Of a stretch of 64,000 nt of DNA, positions 26,431-36,394 are shown piece after piece. The notes under the pieces are model-generated. The model was not told the DNA's origin and did not search any database. It saw only the letters and a program-made list of their open reading frames with translations. This stretch comes from Microbacterium paraoxydans (GTDB lineage: Bacteria; Actinomycetota; Actinomycetes; Actinomycetales; Microbacteriaceae), in NCBI RefSeq assembly GCF_020524545.1, contig NZ_JAIVLG010000002.1:558001-622000 (forward strand). Direction: 5' to 3'. Position numbers and translations under genes: made by a program. The stretch's first letter is position 1, and the number at the start of each line of letters is the position of its first letter.

Positions 26431-27708
26431 GTGGCTACTGTGAACCCGCCGCGCGGCATGCGCGACATCCTCCCCGCCGACAAGGCCCGCCGTGAGCGCG
26501 TGCTCTCCGTCATCCGCGAGCGCTACCTCGCGCACGGCTTCGACGAGATCGAGACGCCCGTCGTCGAAGACTACGACCGTCTCCATGCCGGGATCGGCGG
26601 CGACAACGAGAAGCTCTCGTACAACATCCTTCGTCGTGGCCTCGACGCCGACGCGATCCGCGCCGCGGCCGAAGACCCGGCGGCGCTCTCGGACCTCGGT
26701 CTCCGCTACGACCTGACCGTGCCGCTCGCACGCTTCTACGCGAGCAACCGCGGCCAGCTCCCCACCGTCTTCCGGTCGATCCAGATCGGATCGGTCTGGC
26801 GTGCCGAGCGGCCGCAGAAGGGGCGCTATCGTCAGTTCGTCCAGTGCGACATCGACATCATGGGTGACGACTCCTCGCGGGCCGAGGCGGAGCTGATGGT
26901 CGCCTCCCTCGACGCCGTCGACGCGCTCGGGCTCGACGCTGCGACCGTGCGGATCAACGACCGTCGGGTGCTGGACTGGATGCTCGACAGTTTCGGGTTC
27001 TCGTCCGAGGAGCGCCCCGGAGTGCTCATCACGATCGACAAGCTCGACAAGATCGGACCGGAGGGGGTCGCCGCGGAGCTGCGCGAGCGCAGCGCCTCGC
27101 CCGCAGCGGCCGATGCGTTCGAGGCGTTCCTGCGGCGTCCTCAGACGATGGAGTACCACGCCTTCGGGGAACGGCAGATCCGCAAGGCGCTGCCCGAGGG
27201 GGTGCCCGTCGAGCTCGTCGAACACCTGGTCGGCATCGGCGAGGCGGTCGCGGCGGGGCGCGGGCAGTCCGACATCCCGCTCGTGTTCGACCCGTTCCTC
27301 GTGCGCGGCATGGGGTACTACACGGGCACGATCTTCGAGCTCGCGCACCCCTCCGTCGGCTACTCGCTCGGCGGTGGCGGACGCTACGACGGCATGATCG
27401 GACGGTTCCTGGGTCAGCAGGTTCCGGCGGTCGGGTTCTCGCTCGGCTTCGAGCGTCTCGTCGAGCTGGTCGCCGACGAAGCAGACGCCGAGGCGCGGGC
27501 TGTGGTGCTGATCCACGACCCGGATGTCCCGGTGGACGAGCTGGTCCGGCACAAGGCCGCGCTGATCGCCGAGGGTGCCCGCGTGCGGCTGGAGCGACGG
27601 ACGAAGAACCTCAAGGCGCTGCTCGAGCGGTCGGCGGCCGATGGCTACACGGCGTTCGCGACGGTCACGGCAGGCAGGCGCGATCTGGAGGTCAAGCCGC
27701 TCTCCTGA
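26431..27708 (+). CDS. hisS: Histidine-tRNA ligase
   Basis: HisRS charges tRNA-His. The 425-residue class II synthetase has motif 2 (FRSIQIGSVWRAERPQKGRYRQF split over residues 110-135), the histidine loop GMGYYTGTIFE and motif 3 (GGGGRYDGMIGRF). A C-terminal anticodon-binding domain follows. The start is GTG, and GAAGAT ends 6 nt before it, so it may be leaderless, although GGAGCC could also serve as a weak ribosome-binding site. The protein is complete, with no oddity. Confidence 0.96.
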   Translation: MATVNPPRGMRDILPADKARRERVLSVIRERYLAHGFDEIETPVVEDYDRLHAGIGGDNEKLSYNILRRGLDADAIRAAAEDPAALSDLGLRYDLTVPLARFYASNRGQLPTVFRSIQIGSVWRAERPQKGRYRQFVQCDIDIMGDDSSRAEAELMVASLDAVDALGLDAATVRINDRRVLDWMLDSFGFSSEERPGVLITIDKLDKIGPEGVAAELRERSASPAAADAFEAFLRRPQTMEYHAFGERQIRKALPEGVPVELVEHLVGIGEAVAAGRGQSDIPLVFDPFLVRGMGYYTGTIFELAHPSVGYSLGGGGRYDGMIGRFLGQQVPAVGFSLGFERLVELVADEADAEARAVVLIHDPDVPVDELVRHKAALIAEGARVRLERRTKNLKALLERSAADGYTAFATVTAGRRDLEVKPLS

Positions 27709-27777
27709 CGCCGTCGGGCCTGAGAGTGGGCGCAGACCGTTCACGCCGCGTTCACGCCGATCGGATCGAATCGGGAC

Positions 27778-28584
27778 ATGAGCGGCCGTTTTCGTTCCTT
27801 GATGCTCGTGGCGCTGCTCGTCGTGGCGGTCGGAGCCTCCCTCCGGGTGATGCTCGTGCAGCAGGCGGCGCTCGCGCGGAAGCGCATCGGCAAGCCGCTG
27901 GGGGAGGAATCCATCGATGCGGACCGCGTCTGGCGTGGCGCCCTCGACGGCGAACCACTCGATCTGCTGCTGCTCGGCGACTCCATCGCCGCGGGACTCG
28001 GGGCCGAGCGCCGCAAGGAGACCCTCGGCGGGCGTCTGGCGAGGGCGACCGGGCGCCGGATGCACCGACCGGTGCGCCTGCGCACGGCGGCGGTGGTCGG
28101 GGCGGAGTCGCCTGACCTGTCGGCTCAGCTCGATGCGCTCCCCGCCGGATACCGTCCGCACGTCGCGGTGATCGTGGTGGGCGGCAACGATGTGACGCAT
28201 CGGCTGCCCGTGGCCCTGTCGGCGCAGTGTCTGCAGGAGACGATCCGCCGGTTGAGTGCGAGTGGGGTCGGAGTCGTGGTGGGCACCTGCCCCGACCTCG
28301 GCGCGTTGCGCCCGGTGCCGCAACCCCTCCGTCGGATCGCCTCGAGCCTGTCGCGTCGTCTCGCAGAGATCCAGGGGGCGACGGCGCGACGGGCGGGCGC
28401 GGAACCGGTGGATCTCCGCCGCGCAGTGGGGCCGATGTTCTTCGACGAGCCGGAGAGGATGTTCAGCCTGGACCGGTTCCACCCGAGCGCCTTGGGCTAC
28501 CGCCGCACGGCGGAAGCGCTGACACCCGCCGTGTGCCGGGCGGCGGAGCGATCGCTCAGCTCGCGTCGGCGGGCGCCTCGCTGA
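27778..28584 (+). CDS. SGNH/GDSL-family hydrolase
   Basis: This 268-residue esterase or lipase-like protein has an N-terminal hydrophobic segment (residues 7-20), so it is probably membrane-anchored or exported. The four SGNH blocks are visible: LLGDSIAAGLG (Ser nucleophile), the glycine block, VVGGNDVTHR (Asn) and the C-terminal DRFHPSALGY with Asp and His. The substrate is unknown; such enzymes deacylate lipids or cell-envelope sugars. It overlaps the convergent VOC gene by 29 nt. Confidence 0.88.
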   Translation: MSGRFRSLMLVALLVVAVGASLRVMLVQQAALARKRIGKPLGEESIDADRVWRGALDGEPLDLLLLGDSIAAGLGAERRKETLGGRLARATGRRMHRPVRLRTAAVVGAESPDLSAQLDALPAGYRPHVAVIVVGGNDVTHRLPVALSAQCLQETIRRLSASGVGVVVGTCPDLGALRPVPQPLRRIASSLSRRLAEIQGATARRAGAEPVDLRRAVGPMFFDEPERMFSLDRFHPSALGYRRTAEALTPAVCRAAERSLSSRRRAPR

Positions 28585-29095
28585 ACGATGCCGCCCATTC
28601 CGCGACCCGTCGGCTGCTCTCTTCCTCGGAGATGTCCTCGACGCGAGTCATGACCGACCAGCGCACGCCGAACGGATCGCGGATGCTGGCGAACCGATCG
28701 CCGGAGACGAAGAGTGCGGGTGCTTCGCGCACGGTGGCTCCGGCGGCCACGGCCTTCTCGACGACGGTGTCGACGTCGGAGACATAGAGACCCATCGAGT
28801 AGCAGTCGTCATCGCCTTCGGGCGCGCGGACGAGGTGGTACTCCGGATTCGGTTCGCCCAGCTGGAGACGGCCCAGCCCGAAGTCGAGGTCGGCGTGCAC
28901 GACGACGCCGCCGAACTCGGTGACGTCGACGACCCGCGCGCCGAACACGTCGCGATAGAAGTCGATCGCCTGCTTCGCGCCTCGGATCGCCAGGAACGGG
29001 GTGAGGGAGGTGGCCCCGTGCGGGCGGCCGTCGGTGGTGTGGGCGCCGGTGGCACCGGTGGTCGGGGCGGCTGTCGTGGAGGTGTCGTCGCTCAT
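28556..29095 (-). CDS. VOC-family (glyoxalase/bleomycin-resistance-like) protein
   Basis: The 179-residue product contains one PhnB-like VOC domain: TPFLAIRGAKQAIDFYRDVFGARVVD, with segments kept in the order typical of this family, and DPFGVRWSVMTRVEDIS near the end. About 30 Thr/Ala-rich residues precede the domain. Such proteins bind small molecules or metals, and the specific role is unclear. The ATG at 29095 has TACCGT 6 nt upstream, which favours it over the longer frame to 29236. It is divergent from the AraC-type regulator, a common regulator-target arrangement. Confidence 0.82.
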   Translation of the reverse strand: MSDDTSTTAAPTTGATGAHTTDGRPHGATSLTPFLAIRGAKQAIDFYRDVFGARVVDVTEFGGVVVHADLDFGLGRLQLGEPNPEYHLVRAPEGDDDCYSMGLYVSDVDTVVEKAVAAGATVREAPALFVSGDRFASIRDPFGVRWSVMTRVEDISEEESSRRVAEWAASFSEAPADAS

Positions 29096-29101
29096 GTCGC
29101 C

Positions 29102-29107
29102 ACGGTA
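29102..29107 (-). promoter_or_regulatory. -10 element of VOC gene, leaderless
   Basis: On the minus strand TACCGT ends 6 nt before the ATG at 29095. It shares the 87-nt divergent region with the regulator promoter at 29171. Confidence 0.5.
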
Positions 29108-29170
29108 CGTCGCGCGGGCGGACCACGGCTTGAAGATCCGCGACAACCTCCGCGCGTCGGTGGCAGCGCC

Positions 29171-29176
29171 TACCCT
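29171..29176 (+). promoter_or_regulatory. -10 element of AraC-type regulator, leaderless
   Basis: TACCCT ends 6 nt before the ATG at 29183. It fixes this start over the longer in-frame reading from 28835. Confidence 0.5.
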
Positions 29177-29182
29177 GGCCCC

Positions 29183-29977
29183 ATGGTGAATCCGACTCGT
29201 GGCGTGCTCTATCCGGCGCGGCTCCCGGAGTTCCATCGGCTGCCCGCGCCGGCGGAGGTCGCGGAGTTGGTCGCGTGGTTCTGGATCCCGGAGTGGGACA
29301 TCGCTGCCGGGCGCTCATCGCGGCAAGAGATGGTGGCCTACCCCGCGCTCAACCTCGTCGTGGATGCCGATGCCGTGACGCTGTCCGGTGTCACGACCCG
29401 CGTCTCCCACCGCGACCTGCGAGGGCGAGGCTGGGCGGTCGGTGCCCTGCTGCGCCCCGCCGCGGTGGCCGCGCTGATCGAAGACCCGGCTGTGCTGATC
29501 GACGGCGAGCGCGCACTGACCGCACCCGAGACCGCGGTGGCTGAGCTCCGCCACGACGTGGTGGCCGCGATGGGCTCTGGCGAGGGGCGCCGGGAACGCG
29601 CGGCGGAGGTCTTCGCGCAGTGGCTCGCGGCGCGCGTGGGGTCCGTCAGCGAGACGGCCCGGCAGGCGAACGCGCTGGTGGATGTGCTGATGGGCGATCC
29701 AGCAGTGCTCACGCCGGAGGAGGCTGCGACGCGCCTGGCCGTCTCGGTGCGGACCCTGCAGCGGATGACGCATCGTCATGTGGGCATCTCGCCGGCGGCG
29801 ATAATCCGGCGACGACGTCTGCAGGAGGCGGCGCAGCGTGTCCGGGACGAGCCGGGCGTCGACCTCGCCTCGATCGCCGCTGACCTCGGCTATTCCGATC
29901 ATGCCCATCTCACCCGCGACTTCCAGTCGATCCTGGGCATCGCACCCCGGGTGTACCGCGCCGAGTCGAACCTCTGA
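29183..29977 (+). CDS. AraC-family transcriptional regulator
   Basis: The 264-residue protein has an N-terminal sensor region of the DUF6597 type (YPARLPEFHRL near residue 10, AYPALNLVVDA). A C-terminal AraC helix-turn-helix pair follows: LAVSVRTLQRMTHRHVGISP and IAADLGYSDHAHLTRDFQSI. It binds DNA and probably controls the divergent VOC gene, itself, or the convergent permease. The stop is 3 nt from the permease stop. The inducer is unknown. Confidence 0.88.
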   Translation: MVNPTRGVLYPARLPEFHRLPAPAEVAELVAWFWIPEWDIAAGRSSRQEMVAYPALNLVVDADAVTLSGVTTRVSHRDLRGRGWAVGALLRPAAVAALIEDPAVLIDGERALTAPETAVAELRHDVVAAMGSGEGRRERAAEVFAQWLAARVGSVSETARQANALVDVLMGDPAVLTPEEAATRLAVSVRTLQRMTHRHVGISPAAIIRRRRLQEAAQRVRDEPGVDLASIAADLGYSDHAHLTRDFQSILGIAPRVYRAESNL

Positions 29978-29979
29978 GA

Positions 29980-31209
29980 TCAGGATCGGAAGACGCGGAG
30001 ACGTACCAGCCGATAGGCGACCCCGAGGAGTACCACCGCTGCTCCGAGGAGGGAGGCGACCACCGGAAGCGTGTTCACCAGCAGGAGACAGCCGAGTGCC
30101 CCGAGAACCTGCAGCGCGCGGGGGTAGCGGCGAGCGCTTCCTGTCTGCCGGAAGGCAGCCGCATTCGCGATGAGGTAGTACAGGAGCACCCCGAACGATG
30201 AGAACCCGATGGCGTCGCGGAGATCAGCGATGAGGACGATCGTGATCACGGCGATCGCGATCACGATCTCCGCGCGCTGCGGCACCTGATGACGCTCATC
30301 GATCTTCGCCAGGAACCTCGGCACGTCGCTCTCGCGTGCCATGGCCAGCGTGGTCCGTCCGATTCCGGTCAGCAGCGCAAGGAGCGCTCCGAGGGAGGCG
30401 GCCGCCGCAGCCACGCGCACGACCGGCGCGAGGGCGGGCCACCCGACGGCCACGAGGACATCAACGAGAGGTGCAGTCGAGTCCGCCACGTCGGCGCCGA
30501 GCACGAGGACCACCACGACCGCCACGAGCAGGTAGACGACGACGGCGCCGCCCAGCGCGACGACGATGGCACGCGGAATGGTGCGCGCGGGGTCGACCAC
30601 CTCTTCGCCCATCGTCGCGATGCGGGCGTAGCCGGCGAAGGCGAAGAACAGCAGTCCGGCCCCCTGCAACACGCCGTAGGCCGTGGCGTCGGGGAGAGGA
30701 GTCGCGTCGGTGGTCGCGCCGACACCGAACCCGAACCCGACCGCGACGGCGATGCCGAGGAGTGAGCAGACGACCAGCACGCGCGTCAGCAGCGCGGTGC
30801 GCGTGACACCGAAGCAGTTCACGATGGCGAGAGCGGCCACCGCGGCGACCGCCACCGGAACGGTCCAACCTTCGGGGGCGGCGTAGGCGGCGAAGGTCAT
30901 CGCCATGGCGGCGCAGCTGGCGATCTTGCCGATCACGAAGCTCCAGCCGGCGACGAAGCCCCACCAGGGACCGATCTCCGCGCGCGCATAGGCGTAGGTT
31001 CCGCCCGCGACAGGATGGACCGCGGCGAGCTGCGCTGAGGACGTGGCGTTGCAGTACGCGACGACGGCGGCGATGGCGAGCGCGACGAAGACTCCGCTTC
31101 CGGCAACGCCGATCGCCGGTGCCCACACCGCGAACACGCCGGCGCCGATCATGGAGCCGAGGCCGATGGCGACGGCGTCCGCGAGCGTCAGGCGACGAGC
31201 GAGGGGCAT
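29980..31209 (-). CDS. APC-superfamily amino acid permease
   Basis: The 409-residue integral membrane protein has about twelve hydrophobic segments. It opens with LTLADAVAIGLGSMIGAGVF, the conserved first helix of amino acid-polyamine-cation transporters with the unwound GSMIGAG site. It includes FAYAGYARIATMGEE-like sequence in helix 6 (FFAFAGYARIATMGEEV) and the intracellular loop GIGRTTLAMARESDVP. It should import an amino acid by proton symport or exchange; the substrate is not predictable. CACGAT lies 6 nt before the ATG, so it is probably leaderless. Confidence 0.88.
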   Translation of the reverse strand: MPLARRLTLADAVAIGLGSMIGAGVFAVWAPAIGVAGSGVFVALAIAAVVAYCNATSSAQLAAVHPVAGGTYAYARAEIGPWWGFVAGWSFVIGKIASCAAMAMTFAAYAAPEGWTVPVAVAAVAALAIVNCFGVTRTALLTRVLVVCSLLGIAVAVGFGFGVGATTDATPLPDATAYGVLQGAGLLFFAFAGYARIATMGEEVVDPARTIPRAIVVALGGAVVVYLLVAVVVVLVLGADVADSTAPLVDVLVAVGWPALAPVVRVAAAAASLGALLALLTGIGRTTLAMARESDVPRFLAKIDERHQVPQRAEIVIAIAVITIVLIADLRDAIGFSSFGVLLYYLIANAAAFRQTGSARRYPRALQVLGALGCLLLVNTLPVVASLLGAAVVLLGVAYRLVRLRVFRS

Positions 31210-31252
31210 CCCGTCATCGTGGCATGCGGCGGTGAACGGCGGGTGACGGCGG

Positions 31253-31723
31253 TCAGCTCCGTGCGGCGGTGACCCGCTTCTTCTCGCGGATGTAGACTTC
31301 GCGGCGCACCTTCGCGACGACGTCTCCCTCGCGATCGGTGATCACCGTCTCGAACCACTCGAGCACCTTGGCTCCGCCGCGTGCGCGTTCGCGGATCTCC
31401 TCGACCCTCTCCTTCGACACCTCGAACTCGGCCGTGAGCACGCCTCGTCCCGGCTTGAGGAACTCGATCTCGCCACGCGTGTCCCACACGACGTGGTCGC
31501 GGCCGAGCTGGTGCATCACCAGCATGAAGAAGTAGGGATCGGTCATCGCCGACATCGAGCCGCCGAACGCGGTCTTGACGTAGTTGCGGGTGAAGACGTT
31601 GACGTGCAGTTCGACGGTGGCGTGCGTCCAGTCTTCGCTGAAGCGGCGAATGCGGATGCCGCTGAAGAGATTGGGGATCCACAGGCTCATGCCGATCGCG
31701 AGTCGGCGGGGAGTGATGCGCAT
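31253..31723 (-). CDS. DUF4442 hotdog-fold protein (thioesterase-like)
   Basis: The 156-residue product has the hotdog-fold pattern of DUF4442/PaaI-like acyl-CoA thioesterases: an N-terminal helix (IPNLFSGIRIRRF), the central helix FGGSMSAMTDPYFFMLV and beta strands through EVYIREKK. It may hydrolyse or bind acyl-CoA, but no biochemical role is established for the family. CACACT lies 6 nt before the ATG, so a leaderless message is possible. It is divergent from the GntR operon. Confidence 0.78.
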   Translation of the reverse strand: MRITPRRLAIGMSLWIPNLFSGIRIRRFSEDWTHATVELHVNVFTRNYVKTAFGGSMSAMTDPYFFMLVMHQLGRDHVVWDTRGEIEFLKPGRGVLTAEFEVSKERVEEIRERARGGAKVLEWFETVITDREGDVVAKVRREVYIREKKRVTAARS

Positions 31724-31772
31724 GAGGTCAGTGTGGAGGATGTCGCCGAGAGAGACAAAGACGTGTGGAGGG

Positions 31773-31802
31773 TTGTGACAGTTATTCTAGTTCACATAGA
31801 AT
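31773..31802 (+). promoter_or_regulatory. Promoter of the GntR operon
   Basis: TTGTGA (31773-31778) and TAGAAT (31797-31802) with an 18-bp spacer form a good sigma-70-type promoter. Transcription should start near 31809, about 24 nt before the ATG, which is preceded by GGAAGGGGGA. Confidence 0.7.
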
Positions 31803-31806
31803 AACT
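31780..31806 (+). promoter_or_regulatory. Operator palindrome of the GntR (YtrA-type) regulator
   Basis: AGTTATTCTA, a 7-nt spacer and TAGAATAACT form a perfect 10-bp inverted repeat that covers the spacer and -10 element of the promoter. It is strikingly AT-rich in this genome. Binding of the regulator encoded next would block its own operon. Confidence 0.75.
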
Positions 31807-31832
31807 AGCGATTCCGGAAGGGGGACCGTCGT

Positions 31833-32231
31833 ATGCTCATCCGCGTCGATGCTGACAGCCCTCGTCCGCTGTACGACCAGGTGGCGACCTCGATACGCGC
31901 CGACCTGCTCGCCGGCGCCTTGGCCCCCGGCGACCGGCTTCCCGCCGCGCGTGACGTCGCCGAAGCGCTGTCGATCAATCAGCACACCGTGCTCCACGCC
32001 TACCAGCGGCTGCGCGACGAAGGGCTCGTCGACCTGCGCCGGGGCCGGGGCGCGGTCATCGCGGCGTCGGCCGCGCCTCTCGCCGAACTCGCCCATGACA
32101 TCGATGACCTGGTGCGCCGTGCCACGGCGCTCGGTGTCTCCGCCGATACGCTCGCGGGCATCGTGCGCTCCCACCGTGATGCCCGCTCCGACCTCGACCA
32201 CTCCGACCGTCGCGAGGAGGACTCGCCGTGA
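31833..32231 (+). CDS. GntR-family transcriptional regulator (YtrA-like)
   Basis: This is a 132-residue regulator with an N-terminal winged helix: PLYDQVATSIRADLLAGALA, the recognition region LPAARDVAEALSINQHTVLHAY and RDEGLVDLRRGRGAVI. A short C-terminal helical stretch of about 50 residues follows instead of a ligand domain. That size is typical of the YtrA subfamily, which represses adjacent membrane-protein operons. The palindrome at 31780 is the likely binding site. Its stop overlaps the next gene by 4 nt. Confidence 0.9.
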   Translation: MLIRVDADSPRPLYDQVATSIRADLLAGALAPGDRLPAARDVAEALSINQHTVLHAYQRLRDEGLVDLRRGRGAVIAASAAPLAELAHDIDDLVRRATALGVSADTLAGIVRSHRDARSDLDHSDRREEDSP

Positions 32232-33286
32232 CCACGTACGACCTCACCCGCACCCCGCAACGGCTCCTGAAGCGCGCCCGATGGACATTCTCCGTCGTCG
32301 CCGTGCTGGTGCCGATCGTGATCACGGCGGCCGCGCTGGTGGTGCTGCTCTCGTGGCTGCCGTCGTTGCCGGAGGAGGTCGCGACGCATTGGGGGGTGAA
32401 CGGCGCTGACGCGTTCGGGCCCGCGACCACGTATCTCTGGCTCCTCCTCGGGGCGGGCTTCGGGCTCCCGCTGCTGATCGCCGTCACGACACTCCTCGCG
32501 GTCGGTTCGCACTGGGGCGGTGCGGCCCGCCTGATGGGCGCGCTCGCTGCCGGGATGGCCGCCTTCGCCGCAGTCGCGAGCATCGGGTCGCTGGCGATCC
32601 AGCGCGATCTGGCCGATGCGTCCGACACCCCGGGCATCGGCGGTGTCGTCGCCCTCGCGTTCGCCGCCTTCCTCATCCTTGGGGGAGCGGCGTGGGCCCT
32701 GCAACCTCGCGTCCGCGCCCCGCGGGGACGTACGCTCGAGCCGCGCTACGCCGTGCACATCGAGAAGGGGGAGCGCGTCGTATGGATCGCCACGACGAGC
32801 ATGCCCCGCGGCGTGATCGCCTTCCTGCTCGTCGTCCTGCTCGGGCTCGTCGCGCTCGCCGCCTACCTGCTCGGGACCGGTACCGAAGGAGGGGCGATCG
32901 TGACTCTCGTGGTGCTCGTCGTGGGTGTCGCGCTGGCGGCCACGGCCTCCTTCCGTATCGCCGTCACCCCGGAGGGTTTCGGCGCGCGATCGCTCCTGGG
33001 GTGGCCGCGCGTTCGCATCCCGGTCGACGAGGTCGAGTCGGCGCGCGCCGTCGACATCTCGCCGTTCGGTGAGTTCGGGGGATGGGGATGGCGCATCGCT
33101 GTCGACGGCCGCTCGGGCATCGTTCTGCGCCGCGGCCCGGCGATCGAAGTCTCACGTCGCGGTCGACGTCCCTTCATCGTGACGATCGACGGCGCAGAAG
33201 AGGCCGCGGCACTGCTGCAGGCGTACGTCGACCGCGCGCGAACATCGGGCACGATGCCCACCGACTCCGGAAAGGAGACCTCATGA
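32228..33286 (+). CDS. DUF1648 membrane protein
   Basis: The 352-residue membrane protein starts with GTG inside the regulator stop. The first part holds the DUF1648 pattern (SLPEEVATHWGVNGADAFGP, a helix pair). Further hydrophobic segments lie near residues 65-90, 100-125, 140-155, 195-215 and 220-240. A soluble C-terminal region of PH-like strands (residues 250-340) ends in Ser/Thr-rich sequence. DUF1648 proteins are often paired with GntR regulators, as here. Function is unknown; envelope stress is a common guess, not shown. Confidence 0.82.
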   Translation: MTTYDLTRTPQRLLKRARWTFSVVAVLVPIVITAAALVVLLSWLPSLPEEVATHWGVNGADAFGPATTYLWLLLGAGFGLPLLIAVTTLLAVGSHWGGAARLMGALAAGMAAFAAVASIGSLAIQRDLADASDTPGIGGVVALAFAAFLILGGAAWALQPRVRAPRGRTLEPRYAVHIEKGERVVWIATTSMPRGVIAFLLVVLLGLVALAAYLLGTGTEGGAIVTLVVLVVGVALAATASFRIAVTPEGFGARSLLGWPRVRIPVDEVESARAVDISPFGEFGGWGWRIAVDGRSGIVLRRGPAIEVSRRGRRPFIVTIDGAEEAAALLQAYVDRARTSGTMPTDSGKETS

Positions 33287-34230
33287 CCGAGTCCACTCCA
33301 CCACTGCGGCGCGTGCCCTGGCCCGCTGTCCTCCTCTTCGTCTTCGTCGCCTTCGCCCTGGCGTGGCTGGTGTCGCTGCCCCTGTGGCTCGGTGACGGAC
33401 TCGCCGAGCCGCTGACCGTCGTGCTGCTTCCGCTGATGATGTGCACTCCAGCGGTCGCAGCGATCATCGTCACGTTCGCGGTGGGGGTCCCGGGCCGGGG
33501 CGGGCGTGCTCGGTTCCTCGGGCTCTGGCCGCTGCGTCCGGCGAAGCGCGTCGTGTGGCTCATCGTCGTCGGATGGCTGCTGCCGCCCGTGCTGGTGGGG
33601 GCGACCCTGCTCGTCGCGATGGCGTTCGGGTTCGTGCAGTTCGACCCGACCTTCCCCGCCTTCGCCGCCGAACTCGAGAAAGCCGTCCCGGCCGGTACGC
33701 CGTTGCCCCCTGTCGGCATCCTCGTGTTCGCGCAGCTCGCCGCGATCCCGGTCGGCGCGTTGATCAACAGCATCTTCGCGTTCGGTGAGGAGCTCGGCTG
33801 GCGGGGATGGCTGCTGCCGGCGTTGCGCCCGCTCGGAACCTGGCCGGCCCTGATCCTGAGCGGCGTGATCTGGGGCGCCTGGCACAGCCCGGTCATCCTG
33901 CTCGGCTACAACTTCGGGCGCACCGACGTCCTGGGCGTGCTGTTCATGATCGGCGGATGCGTCGCCTGGGGTGTGCTGTTCGGCTGGCTGCGTCTGCGCT
34001 CGGGCTCGGTGTGGCCCGCCGTGATCGCGCACGGATCGCTCAATGCCGCCGCCGGACTCGTGCTGATCTTCGCCGCCTCGCAGCCGGACATGGCACTCGC
34101 CGGGCCGCTGGGGCTGGCGGGATGGATCGTCCTTCTCATCGTCGCGGTCGTGCTCGCGCTGACGGGGCAGTTCCGCACGCAGCCGGAACTCGCCGCTCCG
34201 GCGCCCCGGCTCTCACCACGGCAGCCTTGA
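33283..34230 (+). CDS. CPBP-family intramembrane metalloprotease
   Basis: This is a 315-residue polytopic protein of the CAAX-protease/bacteriocin-processing (ABI) family. The motifs sit within hydrophobic segments: EELGWRGWLLP (EExxxR), GAWHSPVIL (His) and HGSLNA (third motif). The ATG at 33283 overlaps the preceding stop by 4 nt and follows AAAGGAGACC. The longer frame from 33082 would lie inside the upstream gene. It may cleave membrane peptides or give immunity to a bacteriocin. Co-transcription with the GntR and DUF1648 genes points to a shared envelope-response unit. Confidence 0.87.
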   Translation: MTESTPPLRRVPWPAVLLFVFVAFALAWLVSLPLWLGDGLAEPLTVVLLPLMMCTPAVAAIIVTFAVGVPGRGGRARFLGLWPLRPAKRVVWLIVVGWLLPPVLVGATLLVAMAFGFVQFDPTFPAFAAELEKAVPAGTPLPPVGILVFAQLAAIPVGALINSIFAFGEELGWRGWLLPALRPLGTWPALILSGVIWGAWHSPVILLGYNFGRTDVLGVLFMIGGCVAWGVLFGWLRLRSGSVWPAVIAHGSLNAAAGLVLIFAASQPDMALAGPLGLAGWIVLLIVAVVLALTGQFRTQPELAAPAPRLSPRQP

Positions 34231-34261
34231 CGCGCGGAGGCGTCGGGGCTTGGCTGAGGGC

Positions 34262-34921
34262 ATGGACTCCACTCCCACCGCCTGGTCGCAGGCCGATTCG
34301 TTCCTCGCCGACACCCTGATCGGCTCCGATGCCGAACTCGACGCCGCGCTCACAGCGCAGCGGGAAGCGGGGCTGCCCGAGATCGAGGTCGCCCCCGTGG
34401 CGGGCAAGCTGCTGAACCTCCTCGTCCGCATCAGCGGCGCACAGCGAGTGCTCGAGATCGGCACGCTCGGCGGCTACTCCACGATCTGGCTCGCCCGCGC
34501 GGTCGGGCGCGAGGGGCGGGTCGTCACGATCGAGGCGGAGTCCGACAACGCCGCCGTCGCCAGAGCGAGCATCGATGCAGCGGGCGTCGGCGATCGCGTC
34601 GACATCCGGGTGGGCAGGGGAGCGGACGTGCTCCCGAGCCTGGTCGGTGGTTTCGACCTGGCGTTCATCGACGCCGACAAGGAGTCCAACACGATCTACC
34701 TCGACTGGGCGGCGAAGCTCGGCCACCCGGGAACCGTGATCGTGCTGGACAACATCGGGCGCGAGGGGGAGATCGTCTGCGCGGATGCCACCGACCCGAA
34801 GGTAGTCGGCACGAGGGAGGGCCTCCGCATGCTCGGGGAGGATCCGCGCTTCGACGCCACGGCGCTTCAGACCGTGGGGGCGAAGGGATGGGACGGCTTC
34901 GCGATCGCGGTCGTCGTCTGA
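34262..34921 (+). CDS. SAM-dependent O-methyltransferase (class I, COMT-like)
   Basis: This 219-residue enzyme of the methyltransferase 3 family uses S-adenosylmethionine and a divalent metal to methylate a catechol-like hydroxyl. It has the SAM motif VLEIGTLGGYSTIWLAR, FIDADKESN (metal aspartate) and VLDNIGREGEIV. The ATG at 34262 is preferred to a TTG at 34250. A small hairpin follows the stop. The real acceptor is unknown. Confidence 0.87.
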   Translation: MDSTPTAWSQADSFLADTLIGSDAELDAALTAQREAGLPEIEVAPVAGKLLNLLVRISGAQRVLEIGTLGGYSTIWLARAVGREGRVVTIEAESDNAAVARASIDAAGVGDRVDIRVGRGADVLPSLVGGFDLAFIDADKESNTIYLDWAAKLGHPGTVIVLDNIGREGEIVCADATDPKVVGTREGLRMLGEDPRFDATALQTVGAKGWDGFAIAVVV

Positions 34922-34930
34922 CTCCGCCTG

Positions 34931-34950
34931 CGGGGAGCAAAGAGTCCCCG
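34931..34950 (+). terminator. Short hairpin after the methyltransferase gene
   Basis: CGGGGA and TCCCCG form a 6-bp stem with an 8-nt loop. It is weak and has no T-run. It may separate the methyltransferase transcript from eno, whose -10 (TAGACT, 34971) follows. Confidence 0.3.
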
Positions 34951-35018
34951 AGACGGTCGGGAGCCCGGGCTAGACTGGGCGCGGATCGACGACGCTCCAC
35001 ACCACGTTTTCCCCCTGA

Positions 35019-36314
<1,296 letters not shown>

Positions 36315-36394
36315 GCGCAGCAGACACAGCGATAGAGCTCGCCGGCGGAGGGCATACGTGTAATCCGCCAGGCAGCGGCGAAGAAGGAGGAGCC

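Noticed and set aside
27738..27760. Repeated GTTCACGCCG between hisS and the SGNH gene
   Set aside because: Two 10-nt copies only, with no dyad or regulator nearby. It is too weak to call an operator.
25624..28482. 952-codon minus-strand frame opposite mazG, hisS and the SGNH gene
   Set aside because: It lies opposite three recognisable genes and is composed of Arg/His/Asp-rich sequence typical of a shadow.
36336..36372. Possible hairpin GGCGGA...TCCGCC after eno
   Set aside because: A 6-bp stem with a long loop and no T-run; not convincing as a terminator.
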